From the NCBI GenBank assembly GCA_002435955.1, contig DIWZ01000030.1:49059-87935 (forward strand): a stretch of 38,877 nt of DNA, given 5' to 3'. Within the stretch, counting starts at the first letter, position 1, and every line of letters begins with the position of its first letter. The notes beneath the pieces were generated by a model that saw only the letters and a program-made list of their open reading frames with translations, was not told where the DNA came from and did not search any database. The stretch comes from Pelobacter sp. UBA6093. GTDB lineage: Bacteria > Desulfobacterota > Desulfuromonadia > Desulfuromonadales > Syntrophotaleaceae. Of the stretch, positions 16,131 through 24,479 are shown piece after piece. The translations under genes and the position numbers were made by a program.

Positions 16131-16281
16131 GTGACAAAAGAACCTTAAACATCCTTAAACCCAAAAAATATCTTAAACCTGCAATTTTGACCCCGAAAAG
16201 TGGCTTATAAGCCTGTTTTTAGCCTGGATTTCCAAGGATTTCGTTGAAAAATCAAGGACTTCCTTTGGTCCGACCCGGTCA
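16131..16281. repeat. Long intergenic repeat, copy B
   Basis: Starts GTGACAAAAGAACC, then CTTAAACCTGCAATTTTGAC, CCCGAAAAGTGGCTTATAAGCC (containing the perfect 12-base palindrome GGCTTATAAGCC), GTTTTTAGCC, TTTCCAAGGATTTCG, AAAATCAAGGACTTCC and the right end TTTGGTCCGACCCGGTCACC. It lies between two convergent genes. Confidence 0.8.
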
Positions 16282-16324
16282 CCGCTGGCTCCGGTCTCCC
16301 ACACTCTTGTCGTACGCAATATGC

Positions 16325-18166
16325 TCACTCGGCTAATGCGACTTCGTCGGCTGGTTTTACCGTGTCAACTTGAACCATGGTCCCATTCTCTGGGGAAAAG
16401 TAGAACAACGTCCAGCCCGCGGCAGATTTGAAGGGTTGCTCATTGGAATAAATCTGCAATTCCCCCTGCGGTGATACGCTGCCGAGCAACAACCAGTCTT
16501 TGCCGAGCTCACCAAGTCGGCTTTTCAGTCGGTCAAGATCAAAATCCTTGCTCAGGCGGGTTGTCTGCACCGTCCAGCCGTCACTCAGGCGTTGCTGCAG
16601 AGTGTAATAATCCGTTGGCGGTTCAAAGGCGAAATAGCCGCGCTGCTGCAAAGTCAGCCGTTTTTGTTCCTGGCCTGACTCATGGTGGGGCGCCAGCTGG
16701 AAGGTGCGATGGTGGCCGAATTCATGCCCCTGTGCTTTGCAGACCAGGGCGTTGTAATAATGATTATCGGTAGCGCACAGCAGAAAGCTCAGATGTTCAT
16801 CCTCCAGTTCATGCTCGGCATGTTCAGAGAGGATCTCGCCGTAATAGACCTTGATACCATCCATACGGATCGGTTTTAGGCGCTGATAAGATCCATCGGT
16901 CACAACCACGTCCACCTCAAGATTTTTCAGTGTCTGCGCCAGGGCCAGCGTCCAGGGGGAGGCGCCTACGATCAGCAGACCGTTTTCTTCTTCTGCCGCC
17001 AGAGACATTTTTCGCGCCAGGGGCCCCAGGGTGACTCCATGCGCCAGCACGGTCACAATAATGATCAGAAAGACAATCGGCAGCAGCGCCTCTGCGTCCT
17101 GATAGCCAGCCGCGACCAGCGCCGGACCGAAAATTCCGGCCGTGGCCGCCGCCACGATGCCGCGCGGCGCGATCCACGCCAGCAGGAGCTTGTCCTTCCC
17201 CCGCATGGGGGCACCCAGGGTTGCCAGGGCGATGGTCAGCGGACGCACCAGCAGCAGAACGGCCAGCACAAAAGCAGCCACCCGCCAGTTCAGCAATTCC
17301 AGCTGACTGACCTTGAGTTGGGAAGGGATGACAATGAACAGTACCGACAGCAGCACGATGGTGAGATTTTCCTTGAATTGGCGCAGCGGCTCGCGCTCGA
17401 CCAGCTTCATGTTGCCGATGACCAGGCCCATCACCGTGACGGTCAGTAGTCCGGCCTCATGCTGCACCAGGTTGCTGGCCCAGTAAACAGCCAGCACCAG
17501 TACCATCAACAGTGGTGCCTTGAGGTAAGCGGGGACCGCGCCGCGCCGGTAGAGCCAGCCAGTGAGCCAGCCTCCCAGGCCGCCAAGCAGGGCTGCCACG
17601 CCGATTGCCGCCCCAACGCCCATGAGCGCCTGTGTCCAACCGCTCCCGGCGAGGGTGAAGTATTGAAAAGTAAGCACTGCCAGCAAAACGCCTACCGGGT
17701 CGTTGACAATACCTTCCCATTTCAGCAGTGAGGCAGAGTCCTTGTTCAGGCGCGCCTGGCGCAGCAGAGGCAGAATCACGGTCGGTCCGGTGACCACCAG
17801 AATGGCGCCCAATACCCAGGATACCGGCCAGCTCAGCCCGGCAAGCAGATGGGCAGCCAGGGTCCCGAAAATCCAAGCCAGCGGCGGGCCGAGAATCGTC
17901 AGGCGGCCGACACCATGACCGACGCGCCGGATTTCGCCAAGCTTCAGATCCATGCCGCCTTCGAATAGGATAATGGCGACTCCCAGGCCGATGAGCTCCG
18001 TCAGTTCGGTCTGGGATAACCCTAGTTCGATGATCCCGCTCACAGGACCCAGCAAAAGGCCCGAAGTGATCAGGACGACAATCGCCGGGAGATGAATTCG
18101 CCAGGCGAGCCATTGGCTGGCAAGCCCGGCGCTCAGCATGATCAGCAAAAGGGTGGCGATGTGCAT
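16325..18166 (-). CDS. CPA1-type cation/proton antiporter with C-terminal TrkA-N-like domain
   Basis: A 613-residue inner-membrane protein. Residues 1-390 hold about 12 membrane segments typical of NhaP/CPA1 exchangers, including LFEGGMDLKLGEI and the ion-site region WEGIVNDPVGVLLAVLTF with the Asn-Asp pair. The cytoplasmic C-terminus starts with NGLLIVGASPWTLALAQTL, a Rossmann-like TrkA-N/RCK module with an altered glycine motif, and continues with CATDNHYYNALVCKAQGHEFG. The family exchanges Na+ or K+ for protons and is gated by nucleotide or pH through the cytoplasmic domain. ATG with GGAGG upstream. It is monocistronic and convergent with the synthase gene. Confidence 0.9.
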   Translation of the reverse strand: MHIATLLLIMLSAGLASQWLAWRIHLPAIVVLITSGLLLGPVSGIIELGLSQTELTELIGLGVAIILFEGGMDLKLGEIRRVGHGVGRLTILGPPLAWIFGTLAAHLLAGLSWPVSWVLGAILVVTGPTVILPLLRQARLNKDSASLLKWEGIVNDPVGVLLAVLTFQYFTLAGSGWTQALMGVGAAIGVAALLGGLGGWLTGWLYRRGAVPAYLKAPLLMVLVLAVYWASNLVQHEAGLLTVTVMGLVIGNMKLVEREPLRQFKENLTIVLLSVLFIVIPSQLKVSQLELLNWRVAAFVLAVLLLVRPLTIALATLGAPMRGKDKLLLAWIAPRGIVAAATAGIFGPALVAAGYQDAEALLPIVFLIIIVTVLAHGVTLGPLARKMSLAAEEENGLLIVGASPWTLALAQTLKNLEVDVVVTDGSYQRLKPIRMDGIKVYYGEILSEHAEHELEDEHLSFLLCATDNHYYNALVCKAQGHEFGHHRTFQLAPHHESGQEQKRLTLQQRGYFAFEPPTDYYTLQQRLSDGWTVQTTRLSKDFDLDRLKSRLGELGKDWLLLGSVSPQGELQIYSNEQPFKSAAGWTLFYFSPENGTMVQVDTVKPADEVALAE

Positions 18167-18547
18167 GGGGCCTCCAGCTTTAAATCCTCATAAAAAATAC
18201 CCAAGGAAGTGATTTCGGGTTCGCATTATTGTCAATTGCGTTAAGCCAGGTTTTTCCTGCGCATTGCGAATATCTACATTAAAGGTGTTAAGGGTGTTGG
18301 CTAATTTTACCCGGAATGAATCGGGTTTTTAAGAATATCTCTGAAACAGCAACAAGAACAGCGGATACTTCCGTTGAACATTGATTCAGGAAAATGTATT
18401 GGCATCTGGGGTCGGACCTGGATAAGAGGTTGAATTATTTTGCCACGGCGAACCAAAGAAAATCCTGGCTGCAAAGGCCTTTGCAGTTTCCAGCGCAATC
18501 CATTTTGTGGCAGGGAAAGACCTGATTGCGGGGGCGCCAAGGTGCAT
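18167..18547. other. Gene-free stretch with palindromes
   Basis: No gene is recognised. It contains a small terminator-like hairpin at 18309-18330 (ACCCG..CGGGT plus T-run), the motif GGGGTCGGACC at 18408-18418 (inverse of the repeat end at 18659-18669), and a perfect 18-base palindrome at 18469-18486 (CTGCAAAGGCCTTTGCAG). Confidence 0.5.
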
Positions 18548-18677
18548 GAGACAAAAGGTCCTCTTAAACCCGCAATTTTGACCCCAAAAAGGGGTTTATA
18601 AGCCTTTTTTTTGGCTGTAATTTTCAAGGATTTCGCTGGAATTTCAAGGAGTTCAACAGGTCCGACCCCGGACACCG
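18548..18677. repeat. Long intergenic repeat, copy C
   Basis: Begins GACAAAAGGTCCTCTTAAAC, continues CCGCAATTTTGACCCCAAAA, AGGGGTTTATAAGCC, TTTTCAAGGATTTCGCTGGA and ends GGTCCGACCCCGGACACCGG. Most similar to copy D. A GAAGACTATAGAAT copy begins 14 bases later. Confidence 0.8.
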
Positions 18678-18690
18678 GTGCTTTTTGGTT

Positions 18691-18714
18691 GACAGAAAGA
18701 CTATAGAATCCCCC
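18691..18714. repeat. GAAGACTATAGAAT repeat, copy 3
   Basis: GACAGAAAGACTATAGAATC followed by CCCCC; two substitutions relative to copies 1 and 2. Confidence 0.6.
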
Positions 18715-18889
18715 CTCATAGGTTCCTCAAGTTGACAAGCCCTGTGGTAGTGATAAGGTTCTAAAATATAGGGTTTTAGTGAGCTATCTTCGTTTTTGAG
18801 GACACACCGTGTATTTCCTGATTCCAAGGCATATCGCTTCGAAAGGGGCGGTGGGTGGCCTTACAAAATAAAGGAAAGGAGAAAGCAAC

Positions 18890-19375
18890 GTGAAACAGCG
18901 GATTATCATCACAACATTGGTCTTAATGACCGGGTTTTTCGTTGCAGGCCAGGTGCTGGGCGCCGGCGAATATGGGCGCGAAACGGGCTCCAAGGACTAC
19001 GGGGCGATGATGGAAGAATCCAAACAGCCAGGGGTGGCAGCCCATGAGCTGGACAGCTGCCAGGTCAGCAGAATACAAAACATTCTGAAGGACAAAGGGT
19101 TCGATGCGGGGCCGTCTGACGGCATTCTCGGTCCCAGGACCAGCCAGGCTCTTCGCGGCTTCCAGGAATCCGGGGGGCTGGCGGTGACCGGAAAACCCGA
19201 CAAGGAAACCCTCCGGGCTCTTGCTCCCGATGTCGGAACGCAGGAGTATTTCGGGCTCTCTCCGGAATTCGACGAGAGAGGATTATTAGAGGAACAGCCC
19301 CTCGAGCAGATGAAGACTCCCGAAAAGAAAGAGAAGAGAGTTTACAAAGATATTGAGAGAATGTTTTACTATTGA
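18890..19375 (+). CDS. Exported peptidoglycan-binding-domain protein
   Basis: A 161-residue protein. Signal peptide 1-25 (KQR, hydrophobic core, ending VLGAG). Residues about 56-110 form a PG_binding_1 domain (VSRIQNILKDKGFDAGPSDG, then ILGPRTSQALRGFQ and the GLAVTGKPDKETLRAL end), which binds peptidoglycan stem peptides. The C-terminal tail is charged (KTPEKKEKRVYKDIERMFYY) without a catalytic domain, so it is a binding or anchoring protein. The start is GTG with AAGGAGAAAGCAAC upstream. A terminator follows at 19480-19515. Confidence 0.86.
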   Translation: MKQRIIITTLVLMTGFFVAGQVLGAGEYGRETGSKDYGAMMEESKQPGVAAHELDSCQVSRIQNILKDKGFDAGPSDGILGPRTSQALRGFQESGGLAVTGKPDKETLRALAPDVGTQEYFGLSPEFDERGLLEEQPLEQMKTPEKKEKRVYKDIERMFYY

Positions 19376-19479
19376 CCCCATTGACCGCCACGACACCTCC
19401 TCCTTCGTCGACCGGTTCATGCGGTGATCCCGGGCATGGCTCCGCGCCCTCTGTTCCCCTCTCTAGATGTGCTCTTTAC

Positions 19480-19515
19480 ACAGCCGTTCCGTTTGCCAAC
19501 GACGGCTGTTTTTTT
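19480..19515 (+). terminator. Rho-independent terminator of the peptidoglycan-binding gene
   Basis: ACAGCCGT (19480-19487) pairs with ACGGCTGT (19502-19509), directly followed by seven T. It lies about 105 bases past the stop codon. Confidence 0.85.
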
Positions 19516-19555
19516 GTATCTCAATCAAGATGCCCTCGCAAAAACTCATGGGATG

Positions 19556-19614
19556 GCTACGCAAAAATTTCGCCCTACTGGAAAATCAAGGGGTTCATTT
19601 GGTACGACCCCGCA
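19556..19614. repeat. Partial copy F of the long intergenic repeat
   Basis: Only the right half is present: CTGGAAAATCAAGGGGTTC, then ATTTGGTACGACCCCG. It joins directly to the 61-bp direct repeat at 19615. Confidence 0.55.
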
Positions 19615-19675
19615 GACCAATTCACCCCGGCCAGGACTTATCAATTTAGTTATTTAAGAGCGTCCCTCATTCCAC
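19615..19675. repeat. 61-bp direct repeat, copy 1
   Basis: Matches 20599-20659 at 60 of 61 positions (GACCAATTCACCCCGGCCAG ... GCGTCCCTCATTCCAC). Both copies follow the right end of a long-repeat copy. The pair brackets the toxin-antitoxin genes. Confidence 0.85.
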
Positions 19676-19679
19676 GCGT

Positions 19680-19970
19680 TTATCCTTCAAAATCGCGGTA
19701 GAGACGATGGGACTCGAAAACCGTCAAGATCTCTATCGAATCTGCCCTAACCCGATAAACGATTCGGTAATTTGCCTCAACCAGTTCACGCAAACTGCTT
19801 TTGGGCACCTCTGGAACTTGGCGACCGGCTAAGGGGTGGTCTTGAAGAATATCTGTCCGAGTAATCAGGTTTTCCACCAGGAGAACCGCAGCAACTGGGT
19901 CGTCCTGCGCAATAAAATCTTCGATCTCGGCCAGGCAAGCCAACGCATGCTCTGTCCAGAGAATGGTCAT
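19680..19970 (-). CDS. ParE/RelE-superfamily toxin
   Basis: A 96-residue protein with the ParE plasmid-stabilisation pattern: MTILWTEHALACLAEIEDFI, IAQDDPVAAVLLVENLI, then HPLAGRQVPEV, LRELVEANYRIVYRV and IEILTVFESHRL. Family members inhibit gyrase (ParE) or cut mRNA (RelE); which applies is not clear from sequence. The start overlaps the antitoxin stop by four bases (ATGA), giving coupled translation. The C-terminal half is repeated in decayed form at 6411-6529. Confidence 0.87.
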   Translation of the reverse strand: MTILWTEHALACLAEIEDFIAQDDPVAAVLLVENLITRTDILQDHPLAGRQVPEVPKSSLRELVEANYRIVYRVRADSIEILTVFESHRLYRDFEG

Positions 19971-20251
19971 CGAGAGCGCCTCTGCTCACGGGCCGAGGCT
20001 AGTCTCGCCTTCAACTCCTCTGTGTCCATAACGCGCCCGTTCTGTGAATCATCGAGACCCGCCGTCAATGATTCGATGAACCGCCACTGCTCCCTGATCT
20101 GGTCATATTCACCAGGGGAAATCAGCACAGCCGCAGGCCGCCCATTTTGAGTGATCACAACGGGGCCGTCCAATTGTTTCAGGTACCGGGATGCATGGGC
20201 CTTGAACTCACCAAGCGGAACCACACCCTCGGAAATACGAATATCTTTCAT
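19967..20251 (-). CDS. Phd/YefM-type antitoxin
   Basis: A 94-residue protein. The Phd/YefM fold is visible in SEGVVPLGEFKAHASRYLKQ, PVVITQNGRPAAVLISPGEY and the following helix. The charged C-terminus (DTEELKARLASAREQRRSR) would bind the toxin. First gene of the operon with the ParE-like toxin. The whole module lies between two 61-bp direct repeats. Confidence 0.87.
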   Translation of the reverse strand: MKDIRISEGVVPLGEFKAHASRYLKQLDGPVVITQNGRPAAVLISPGEYDQIREQWRFIESLTAGLDDSQNGRVMDTEELKARLASAREQRRSR

Positions 20252-20473
20252 AAAGAACCTCTCTTCCTGGCGTTTCTTCTAAAAACATACCCGTATTTTG
20301 ACCCGAATTCAGGTTTGTTTTCAAGTGAAATTTTAGAGAGACACTTTTGAATAGTCTGGAATTTAACCCCAGGCCTACCTTCAATAGGACTTGCGGAGTG
20401 CTCCGGGCGTTTCATAGAGTTGCTCTTTGTCGCCGTTTATGGCGGGGCAAGACCTGAACCCGGTGGCCTGACC

Positions 20474-20600
20474 GGTGACAAAAGAACCTCTTAAACCCGC
20501 AATTTTGCCCCCAAAAAGGGGCTTGTAAGCCTGTTTTTGGCGGGAAATTTTAATGATTTCGCTGGAAAAACAAGGACATACTTTGGTCCGACCACGCCGA
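20474..20600. repeat. Long intergenic repeat, copy D
   Basis: GTGACAAAAGAACCTCTTAA, CCCGCAATTTTGCCCCCAAA, AAGGGGCTTGTAAGCCTG, TTTTTGGCGGGAAATTTTAA, TGATTTCGCTGGAAAAACAA, ending TTTGGTCCGACCACG. Joined to copy 2 of the 61-bp repeat. The rest of 20252-20473 holds no recognisable gene. Confidence 0.8.
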
Positions 20601-20659
20601 CCAATTCACCCCGGCCAGAACTTATCAATTTAGTTATTTAAGAGCGTCCCTCATTCCAC
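20599..20659. repeat. 61-bp direct repeat, copy 2
   Basis: Same orientation as 19615-19675. Its right end provides the last codons and stop of the truncated SDR gene (the CGMRDALK ending is translated from the repeat). Confidence 0.85.
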
Positions 20660-21206
20660 AGCGCGGCTTCACCATCACGGGCAGCCGCTCGACCAGATAG
20701 CGCAGGATTTCAAAGGAGGCGCTGCCCGAGCCGATGATCATCGCCGCCCGCAATACGGTCACCGGCACCGGCCCCCCGGCAAGAATCGCCGCCACCTCGT
20801 CGCGGGATCGCAAATGCTGACTCATGCCGACGTTCATTTCGCCGAGCCCGCTCAGGTAGATGATCCGCGCGATCTCGCATGCGGCAGCCACTTCAACCAT
20901 GTTGCGGGCCGCGCGCCGGTCGGTTTCGGCGAAATTGGCGACATCCGGGGCCATGGAGTGAATCAGGTAGTAGACAGCCCGACAGCCCTCAGCAGCCACA
21001 CGGAGGGATTCCCGATCGAGCATATCCCCCCGCACCACCTCCAGGCAGGGATGATCCGACCAGGGGCGGTTGCGAAGCTTGGCGGGAGTGCGGACAAAGG
21101 CCCGCACCCGGTAGCCGGCCTCCAGCAGGCGCGGCACCAGACGACCTCCGATGTAACCCGTGGCCCCGGCGACCAGCACCGGACTTTTCCTGAATGATTG
21201 CGGCAT
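20634..21206 (-). pseudogene. Truncated SDR-family NAD(P)-binding protein
   Basis: A 190-residue remainder of an atypical short-chain dehydrogenase. The Rossmann start VLVAGATGYIGGRLVPRLLE is intact, followed by VRAFVRTPAKL, the DMLDRESL strand, YYLIHSM, YLSGLG and VTVLRAAMIIGSGSASFEILRYLVERLPVM. Relatives with this opening (SDR followed by DUF2867) run to roughly 450-500 residues. Here the frame ends 8 residues after LPVMVKPR, exactly where the 61-bp repeat begins, so the C-terminal half is lost. It may still give a nucleotide-binding fragment. The start is the ATG at 21206; the upstream site is weak. Confidence 0.8.
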
Positions 21207-21394
21207 ATGGCTTCTCCGCTTGTAAGTTTATCAGCAAGTGCCCGACCCTGCCCTTAAAGTCGTTGCTTCCACACCCACCTTTCTGACGCCAGGTAATTCA
21301 TCGCAGTTGAGCTGATCAGAAGATGATGGTAGTTTTCCCTGATAGTGGCGCAGAAAAATCTGCAGGAGCCGAACACAGCACGAAGGAGGAAGTC

Positions 21395-22030
21395 ATGAAA
21401 GTCGTAGCGTTTAACGGCAGCCCGAACAGGGAAGGAAACACCTGGCATGCGATAAGGATGGTGACAGCCGAACTCGAAAAGGACGGGATCGAAACCGAAA
21501 TCGTCCATGTCGGCTTAAAAACCGTCAGAGGTTGTACCGCCTGTTACCATTGCGTAAAAAACAAAAATGAACAATGCGTGCTGCCTGGGGACGAGGTCAA
21601 TGAATGGATTCAGAAGATGAAGCAGGCGGACGGGATCATTCTCGGCTCTCCGGTATATTTCTCCGCCATTGCCGGAACCATGAAATCGTTTCTGGATCGC
21701 GCGTTCTTCGTGACTGGTGTCAATGACGGCATGCTCCGCCACAAGGTGGGGGCAGCGGTGGTGGCCGTGCGTCGTTCCGGCGGCTTGCCGGCGTTTGATC
21801 AATTGAACAACTTCCTGAACTATGCCGAGATGCTGATTCCCGCTTCAAATTATTGGAACGTCATCCATGGCCGGACTCCGGGGGAAGTGATTCAGGACAT
21901 CGAGGGAGAACAGATCATGCGGGTCCTGGGCAAGAACATGGCCTGGATGATGAAGCTGGTTGAACATGGCAAAGGGGCCATTATCCCACCGGAGCGGGAG
22001 CATAAAACGTTCTTCAGCTTTATCCACTGA
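21395..22030 (+). CDS. Flavodoxin-fold NAD(P)H-dependent reductase (iron-sulfur flavoprotein-like)
   Basis: A 211-residue protein. MKVVAFNGSPNREGNTWHAI is the FMN phosphate loop of the NADPH-dependent FMN reductase / Isf family. RGCTACYHCVKNKNEQCVLPGDE carries the four-cysteine motif (CxxCxxC...C) seen in Isf-type proteins, which may hold a 4Fe-4S cluster. ILGSPVYFSAIAGTMKSFLDR completes the FMN site. Likely cytoplasmic electron transfer. The ATG at 21395 has GGAGGAAGTC upstream; the 24-residue upstream frame is not used. Monocistronic. Confidence 0.88.
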   Translation: MKVVAFNGSPNREGNTWHAIRMVTAELEKDGIETEIVHVGLKTVRGCTACYHCVKNKNEQCVLPGDEVNEWIQKMKQADGIILGSPVYFSAIAGTMKSFLDRAFFVTGVNDGMLRHKVGAAVVAVRRSGGLPAFDQLNNFLNYAEMLIPASNYWNVIHGRTPGEVIQDIEGEQIMRVLGKNMAWMMKLVEHGKGAIIPPEREHKTFFSFIH

Positions 22031-22283
22031 ACAACCGCTCCCGCATGGCAATCATCTCAAAAGACAATGATTGACGGGGATTATCAGATATCTGCCTGAA
22101 GGGCACGCTCGCTGCGGCATTGTCGACGAAAAAGCCTGCGGCATCGAGTCGCAAAATCATCCCGTTACAACTGTCCCGAGATGGCATCAGGCATTTTCTT
22201 GATCTGAATCAGTTAACTCCCGACCAGCACGTGCTACAAATGCCGAAATCAAAAAAAACAACCCTTTATTTAGAGGATTCGGT

Positions 22284-22574
22284 ATGGCTGGATGCGCATG
22301 CGGCGGAGCACAGGGAAACGGGGCCGGCGGACCTTTCGCCGAAGGTCGGGAACTGGTGGAATTCGTGGCACAAGCTCATGGCGGGGCCTTGCGGCAGCGG
22401 GAGATTCCAAATGGCGGTCTCGCCACCTTCTGCCAGGGGTGCAGCGCCCCCTTTGTATTGACCACCTTCGTCGGCCATTGTCCAATGTGCGGCGGAATCC
22501 ACGCGGTTTCGCCGCCAAGGGCTTCCGATGCGGCCAACATACAATATGCTGGCGAAGAATTCAGGCTGGATTAA
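22284..22574 (+). CDS. Small zinc-ribbon protein
   Basis: A 96-residue protein with two cysteine pairs in TFCQGCSAPFVLTTFVGHCPMCGG, a zinc ribbon, followed by IHAVSPPRASDAANIQYAGEEF. Resembles short conserved proteins of Geobacter-type bacteria, with no known role. The N-terminus is Gly/Ala/Cys-rich. The ATG has GAGGA upstream. The overlapping frame at 22120-22461 lacks any family features. Confidence 0.6.
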   Translation: MAGCACGGAQGNGAGGPFAEGRELVEFVAQAHGGALRQREIPNGGLATFCQGCSAPFVLTTFVGHCPMCGGIHAVSPPRASDAANIQYAGEEFRLD

Positions 22575-22622
22575 CGCCAAAAACGGCGTGAATGAGTTGG
22601 TCCCGCATGTTAGCGATCTCTT

Positions 22623-22701
22623 CGGAAAACCGGGACATGGAAAACCGGGCCCGATTTATCTAGACTTCATTAAGGAAAAATAGATCTGTCCCGGTTTTTC
22701 C
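22623..22701. repeat. REP-like palindromic unit next to the truncated nuclease gene
   Basis: GGAAAACCGGG occurs twice in tandem (from 22623 and 22639), separated by ACAT. The second copy begins an imperfect inverted repeat whose other arm is at 22676-22701 (AAAATAGATCTGTCCCGG, then TTTTTCC). A unit with the same tandem layout lies at 27945-27987. Confidence 0.65.
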
Positions 22702-22750
22702 TGCACAGGTAGACCCTCCTCGCCGATGGCGCAGGGACGATTATGGCCGG

Positions 22751-24343
22751 GTGATCCTTTCTGGCATTATCCGATTAAGGAACCACGCAGGTATCCTAGA
22801 CCTGAGGACACCGTTCAGCAGCGGGTTGCGTATGGAGGTAGTTTGCCAGAAGATCGGTTACCTGGACGAATTTCGCATGCTCCTTAACCATGTGGCTGAC
22901 GAGCTTGCCGAACTCCTTCTTCAATATGACAGCCCGGTCAGCGCGGGGTTCAATATCAGCGATGTGACCAGCGCCAATGAAGCCGGGTTGCTATTTCAGC
23001 TTCGCCATATCATGGCGCCGGAGAACTTGCCCTGCTCTCTCGATGAAATTCTGGGCCGGTTTCATGCCAGGCTTTATTCCCGCCATGGTATTGTGAATCT
23101 GGAGGAGGTTGAGGAGCCTGATATTGAATCCCTGACGAGCGAGCTTGATGTTACCAGTCTTCACTCGGGCGGACCACTACGACGGTTTTTCGGCGGGTAT
23201 ACCCCACGCAGCATCCCGATCATAGAGCGATACGAGACGACGGATACCCCAGAGAACCGTTACATCAAATATTTCCTTGAAGAAGTACTTCTGCTGAGCA
23301 CACGCCTGCGTGACCGCTTGGGCGCGGCAGGTAAACTTGCATCTGCAAGGGAGGCAGCCGGGTGGGTTGACCAAACGGAGGAGCTGCTTTCTAAACGAGT
23401 GTGGAAGGATGTGGGGCAGTTTCGGCAATTCCCATCGAACTCCCAGATATTGCAAAAGGGGCGAGGCTACCGCGACATCCTCAAGTATGACCTATCCCTA
23501 GGCATGGGGCTGGAACTTCCCTGGAAGCGGGCAGGGGAGCTAGCCGAAGGTACCTTCGGCGATTTGCGTCCGGTAAACGAGCTTTATGAATACTGGTGCT
23601 TTTTTATCCTGCGCCGTGCACTGGTGGACGTGTGCATGAAGGAGATAACTGGCCGAGGCACTTTTGTCCAGGTTTCGGTTGATGGGTTGCGCGTATCGCT
23701 TCAAAAGGGGCGCCGAAGCAAAACAAACTTTCTATACAAAGAAACGTCGGATATGCGGGTTGAGGTCAACCTTTTCTATAACCGCCGATTCAAGCGTCCA
23801 AAAAGGTCCATGATGTCTTGGCAGGGTAGCTATACCTCCAATTTCGATCCGGATTACAGCATCGAGGTGGTCCTTACTGGTGAGGACGGCCTTCGTCGTC
23901 ACTGGCTTCACTTCGACGCGAAATACCGACTCGAACGCACTGATATCAACCAAATGTTCGATGGCCAGCCGGCGCTCTCACCCTCCGACGACGAGACTGA
24001 TGGAGGAGCCTACGAAAAGGAACTGAACCGCATGCACAAACAGGACGACCTTTTCAAGATGCATACTTATCGCGATGGTATTCTTGGCAGTCGTGGTGCA
24101 TATGTCATCTACCCGGGTGATGATGTTCAGATCGTTTTCGATGGGAAGCGGAAGAACCTTTTTGTCCGCCACCCTTCGGCCTTCGGAGGAGAACCAGCTT
24201 ACATGGTGCCGAGTGTAGGCGCATTTAGCTTAATTCCAGGCAAAATATCTCTTCAGTATCCAGTGCTCTCGATTTTTATCCGTGATACTCTCGAGTCGTT
24301 ATCCTCTGTAAGCCATTATACAGAAGAGGCTGGACCATTCTAA
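22751..24343 (+). CDS. DUF2357/DUF524 (McrC-like) nuclease, N-terminally truncated
   Basis: 530 residues. The DUF2357 part starts abruptly at a region that is internal in the family (RLRNHAGILDLRTP, GYLDEFRMLLNHVADELAELLLQYDSPVSAGF). From about 300 a PD-(D/E)xK nuclease of the DUF524 type follows, with D368 (PDYSIEV), D389-A-K391 (HFDAKYR) and KMHTYRD, then AYVIYPG. Relatives are longer and pair with a McrB-like AAA+ GTPase/ATPase as restriction-type defence systems. No such partner is present. The frame stays open upstream of the GTG at 22751 (RRDDYGRVILSG) to the REP-like unit, so the original 5' part was probably replaced by that repeat. The catalytic domain is intact, but expression is doubtful. 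Confidence 0.75.
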   Translation: MILSGIIRLRNHAGILDLRTPFSSGLRMEVVCQKIGYLDEFRMLLNHVADELAELLLQYDSPVSAGFNISDVTSANEAGLLFQLRHIMAPENLPCSLDEILGRFHARLYSRHGIVNLEEVEEPDIESLTSELDVTSLHSGGPLRRFFGGYTPRSIPIIERYETTDTPENRYIKYFLEEVLLLSTRLRDRLGAAGKLASAREAAGWVDQTEELLSKRVWKDVGQFRQFPSNSQILQKGRGYRDILKYDLSLGMGLELPWKRAGELAEGTFGDLRPVNELYEYWCFFILRRALVDVCMKEITGRGTFVQVSVDGLRVSLQKGRRSKTNFLYKETSDMRVEVNLFYNRRFKRPKRSMMSWQGSYTSNFDPDYSIEVVLTGEDGLRRHWLHFDAKYRLERTDINQMFDGQPALSPSDDETDGGAYEKELNRMHKQDDLFKMHTYRDGILGSRGAYVIYPGDDVQIVFDGKRKNLFVRHPSAFGGEPAYMVPSVGAFSLIPGKISLQYPVLSIFIRDTLESLSSVSHYTEEAGPF

Positions 24344-24479
24344 ACATTGACGTTATCTGTCAGGTCAGGATGTCATGAGGGACCTGCCACCTAAGTAGAA
24401 TATATTTGAATGGCGAAAACCACAGGACGCACAGGGGCCACAGTACTGATGTTTGGTAGATTGAAGGGAATGGGGATTC

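Noticed and set aside
22120..22461. 113-residue frame overlapping the zinc-ribbon gene
   Set aside because: No ribosome site or recognisable domain; the other frame carries the cysteine pairs.
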